Shown: piece after piece, positions 62,438 to 64,000 of the stretch
Position numbering within the stretch: position 1 is the stretch's first letter
Layout of the letters: every line of letters starts with the position of its first letter
Origin: CAXNKG01 sp964202965
GTDB taxonomy: Bacteria > Acidobacteriota > Vicinamibacteria > Vicinamibacterales > UBA2999
Reading direction: 5' to 3'
DNA length: 64,000 nucleotides
NCBI GenBank assembly: GCA_964202965.1
Contig: CAXNKG010000011.1
Coordinates: 1 to 64,000, forward strand
The notes under the pieces: generated by a model
What the model was told of the DNA's origin: nothing
The model's input: only the letters and a program-made list of their open reading frames with translations
Databases searched by the model: none
Position numbers and translations under genes: made by a program

Positions 62438-64000
62438 TCAACCCTCGTACCGCACCACAACCATCGTCACGTCGTCGTTCTGCGTCGCGCGGCCGCAGAA
62501 GCCACGGACGTCGGCGAGCAGCGTGTCGAGCAGTACCTGGGGGGAACGGTCGCTGCTGGCCTGCACCGCAGCCAGGAGCCGCTCATCCGCGTACTCTTCA
62601 CCCGCCTCGCTGAGCGCTTCGCTCACCCAGTCGCTGAAGACGACGACGACGTCGCCGGGGGCAAGCGTGAGCACCTCTTCCTCGAAGGCCGCGTGCGCGA
62701 AGAGGCCGAGAATCATGCCGCCGGTTTCGAGCCGCCGGACGCCGGACGAGGTGATCAGGACCGGCGCGTTGTGTCCCGCGTTGGAGTACACGAGCGACCC
62801 GTCGCTGTTCAGGATGCCGTAGAACCCGGTAAGGAAGCGTCCCTCAATTCCGCGCCGGCAGAGGCCGCGATTCAGCCTGGTCATGACCGGCGAGCAGGTG
62901 GGGTGATACGTGGCCTCCGCGCCGAACATCCCCAGGACGGCCGCGGCGAGCAGGGCGGCGGGCGCGCCCTTGCCCGCGACGTCGCCAAGGATGAAGCCGA
63001 ACCGGCCCTCGGCGATGTCCACATAATCAAAGAAGTCACCGCCCACGCCGCGGCAGGCGACGGAACTCCCCGCAATGGAAAAGAACGCCCCGGTGCGGTG
63101 CGATTTCGGGAGCAGCGACTGCTGGATTGCGGCCGCGACCTTGAGCTCCTGATCGAGCTTGGCGCGCTCAAGTGCCTCCCGGTACAGCCGGGCGTTCTCG
63201 ATGGCGATCGCCGCTTCCGTGCTGAGCGTCTCGAGCGCCGTGCGGGCGGCCCTGGAACTCAGCGCTCCGGGCTCCCGGCTGTCGAGATACAGGACGCCGA
63301 TCACTTTGTCTTCCGGCTGGGCCTCCCCGCGTTCGACATAGCGCACCAGGCGGAGCGGCGCGCACAGCACGTGGCGGATCCCGAGCGCGACGGTTCCGAG
63401 ATGATCCCCCGCCATCCCGCTCTCCATCAGGTCCTCGACGATGCGCGGCCGGCCGGTGGCGAAGACCCCCTCGGGAATCTTGCGGCTGGTCTCGAAGGTC
63501 CGGCCCGAGAGGGTGAGGCGATCCCGCCCGCGTCCCATCTTGAATTCGAGCGTCCCGGTATCGTCGGCCAGCATGATGAATCCGCGCTCGGCGCCCGTCA
63601 CCTGAATCGCGGAGTCGAGCACGAGCGCCAGCACGTCGTCGAGGACGCGTCCGGAGCCGAGGGCGCGCAGCCCCTCGAGCAGCCCCGCCATATGACGGAT
63701 CTGGCTTGCGGCCGACACTGCGCTCCGGTCCTGCGACGGCTCGTCGTCGCCGACGAGAAACAGGAGCTCGGTCTCATTGGCGTCGCCCATCTGGATCCGG
63801 TCGCCATGGACGAGGACGTGCTCCTTTGTCCTGGTTCCGTTGACGTAGGTGCCGAACTTGGAATCGAGGTCGCGCAGACGGCACGTGCCATGGTCGGTGT
63901 CGATTTCGGCGTGATGCCGCGAGACGCCGACGCCCGAGACGCGCACGTCGCTCTCGGTGCGTCGCCCGATTGACAGCAGCGCCTTGTTGACGGGGACTTC
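62438..64000 (-). CDS. FHA-GAF-SpoIIE serine phosphatase (5' end outside window)
   Basis: 520 residues are visible; the frame is open to the window edge, so the start is missing. The N-terminal FHA domain (LLSIGRRTESDVRVSGVGVS, then RHHAEIDT and NGTRTKEHVLVHGDRIQMGD) binds phospho-threonine peptides. A GAF domain (about 125-280 of the visible part) follows, then a helical linker and a PP2C/SpoIIE domain with RGVGGDFFDYVDI, ILGDVAGKGAPA and NAGHNAPVL. The usual SDGVTEA motif reads SDWVSEA, an odd Gly-to-Trp change beside a metal-binding Asp. Its likely substrate is the adjacent STAS protein. Confidence 0.92.
   Translation of the reverse strand, partial: EVPVNKALLSIGRRTESDVRVSGVGVSRHHAEIDTDHGTCRLRDLDSKFGTYVNGTRTKEHVLVHGDRIQMGDANETELLFLVGDDEPSQDRSAVSAASQIRHMAGLLEGLRALGSGRVLDDVLALVLDSAIQVTGAERGFIMLADDTGTLEFKMGRGRDRLTLSGRTFETSRKIPEGVFATGRPRIVEDLMESGMAGDHLGTVALGIRHVLCAPLRLVRYVERGEAQPEDKVIGVLYLDSREPGALSSRAARTALETLSTEAAIAIENARLYREALERAKLDQELKVAAAIQQSLLPKSHRTGAFFSIAGSSVACRGVGGDFFDYVDIAEGRFGFILGDVAGKGAPAALLAAAVLGMFGAEATYHPTCSPVMTRLNRGLCRRGIEGRFLTGFYGILNSDGSLVYSNAGHNAPVLITSSGVRRLETGGMILGLFAHAAFEEEVLTLAPGDVVVVFSDWVSEALSEAGEEYADERLLAAVQASSDRSPQVLLDTLLADVRGFCGRATQNDDVTMVVVRYEG

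Overview
The window is GC-rich, densely packed chromosomal DNA from a diderm (LPS-making) bacterium. lpxD, lpxB, outer-membrane-type beta-barrel proteins, many signal peptides, three receptor-like Ser/Thr kinases with beta-propellers, a DUF6152-like protein, M16 peptidases and PQQ/cytochrome c genes together suggest an Acidobacteriota genome, perhaps class Vicinamibacteria. That placement is inferred from gene content; no rRNA or tRNA gene was seen. No prophage, complete insertion sequence or CRISPR array was found.

Layout. 1-14.7 kb: end of an upstream gene, nfo, a UshA-like nucleotidase, lpxD, an outer-membrane protein, a two-subunit M16 peptidase, then lpxB translationally coupled to three exported proteins including a matrixin protease, and acnA. 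14.7-26.7 kb: kinase-propeller gene, queG, yqgE/algH, an M49-like lipoprotein, and a coupled oxidation operon (cytochrome c, PQQ dehydrogenase, HupE-like membrane protein, NHL propeller), facing an SLBB export protein. 26.9-36.5 kb: an apparent copper/metal island with two paralogous exported propeller lipoproteins carrying a CECC motif around a TSUP transporter, a Cu/Ag P-type ATPase, a Cys/His-rich small protein, an outer-membrane barrel, cytochrome c, a DUF5666-like protein and a membrane-anchored protein. 36.5-51 kb: housekeeping (typA, mreB, ferredoxin, TerC, rsgA, tandem cyclophilin, dut-dinB, single-chain M16 peptidase, ettA) plus a frameshifted pappalysin-type protease. 51-64 kb: DinB/YfiT protein, UbiD-type decarboxylase, a Tat-exported lactonase-like propeller between two different PIN-domain toxin-antitoxin pairs, two divergent kinase-propeller genes, and a STAS protein with an FHA-GAF-SpoIIE phosphatase that runs off the window.

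The most unusual signal lies between the genes. Many gaps are filled by short tandem repeats of 7-9 nt, each locus with its own unit, and these often contain the stop codon of a neighbouring gene. A GAAC-rich array sharing an exact 17-mer sits upstream of both lpxB and dinB. A perfect 21-bp inverted repeat carries both the stop codon of one gene and the start codon of the next (ubiD-like). A palindrome-like element appears inserted in frame in the activation loop of one kinase. Several genes have a TANNNT hexamer exactly 6 nt before the start codon, which predicts leaderless mRNAs.
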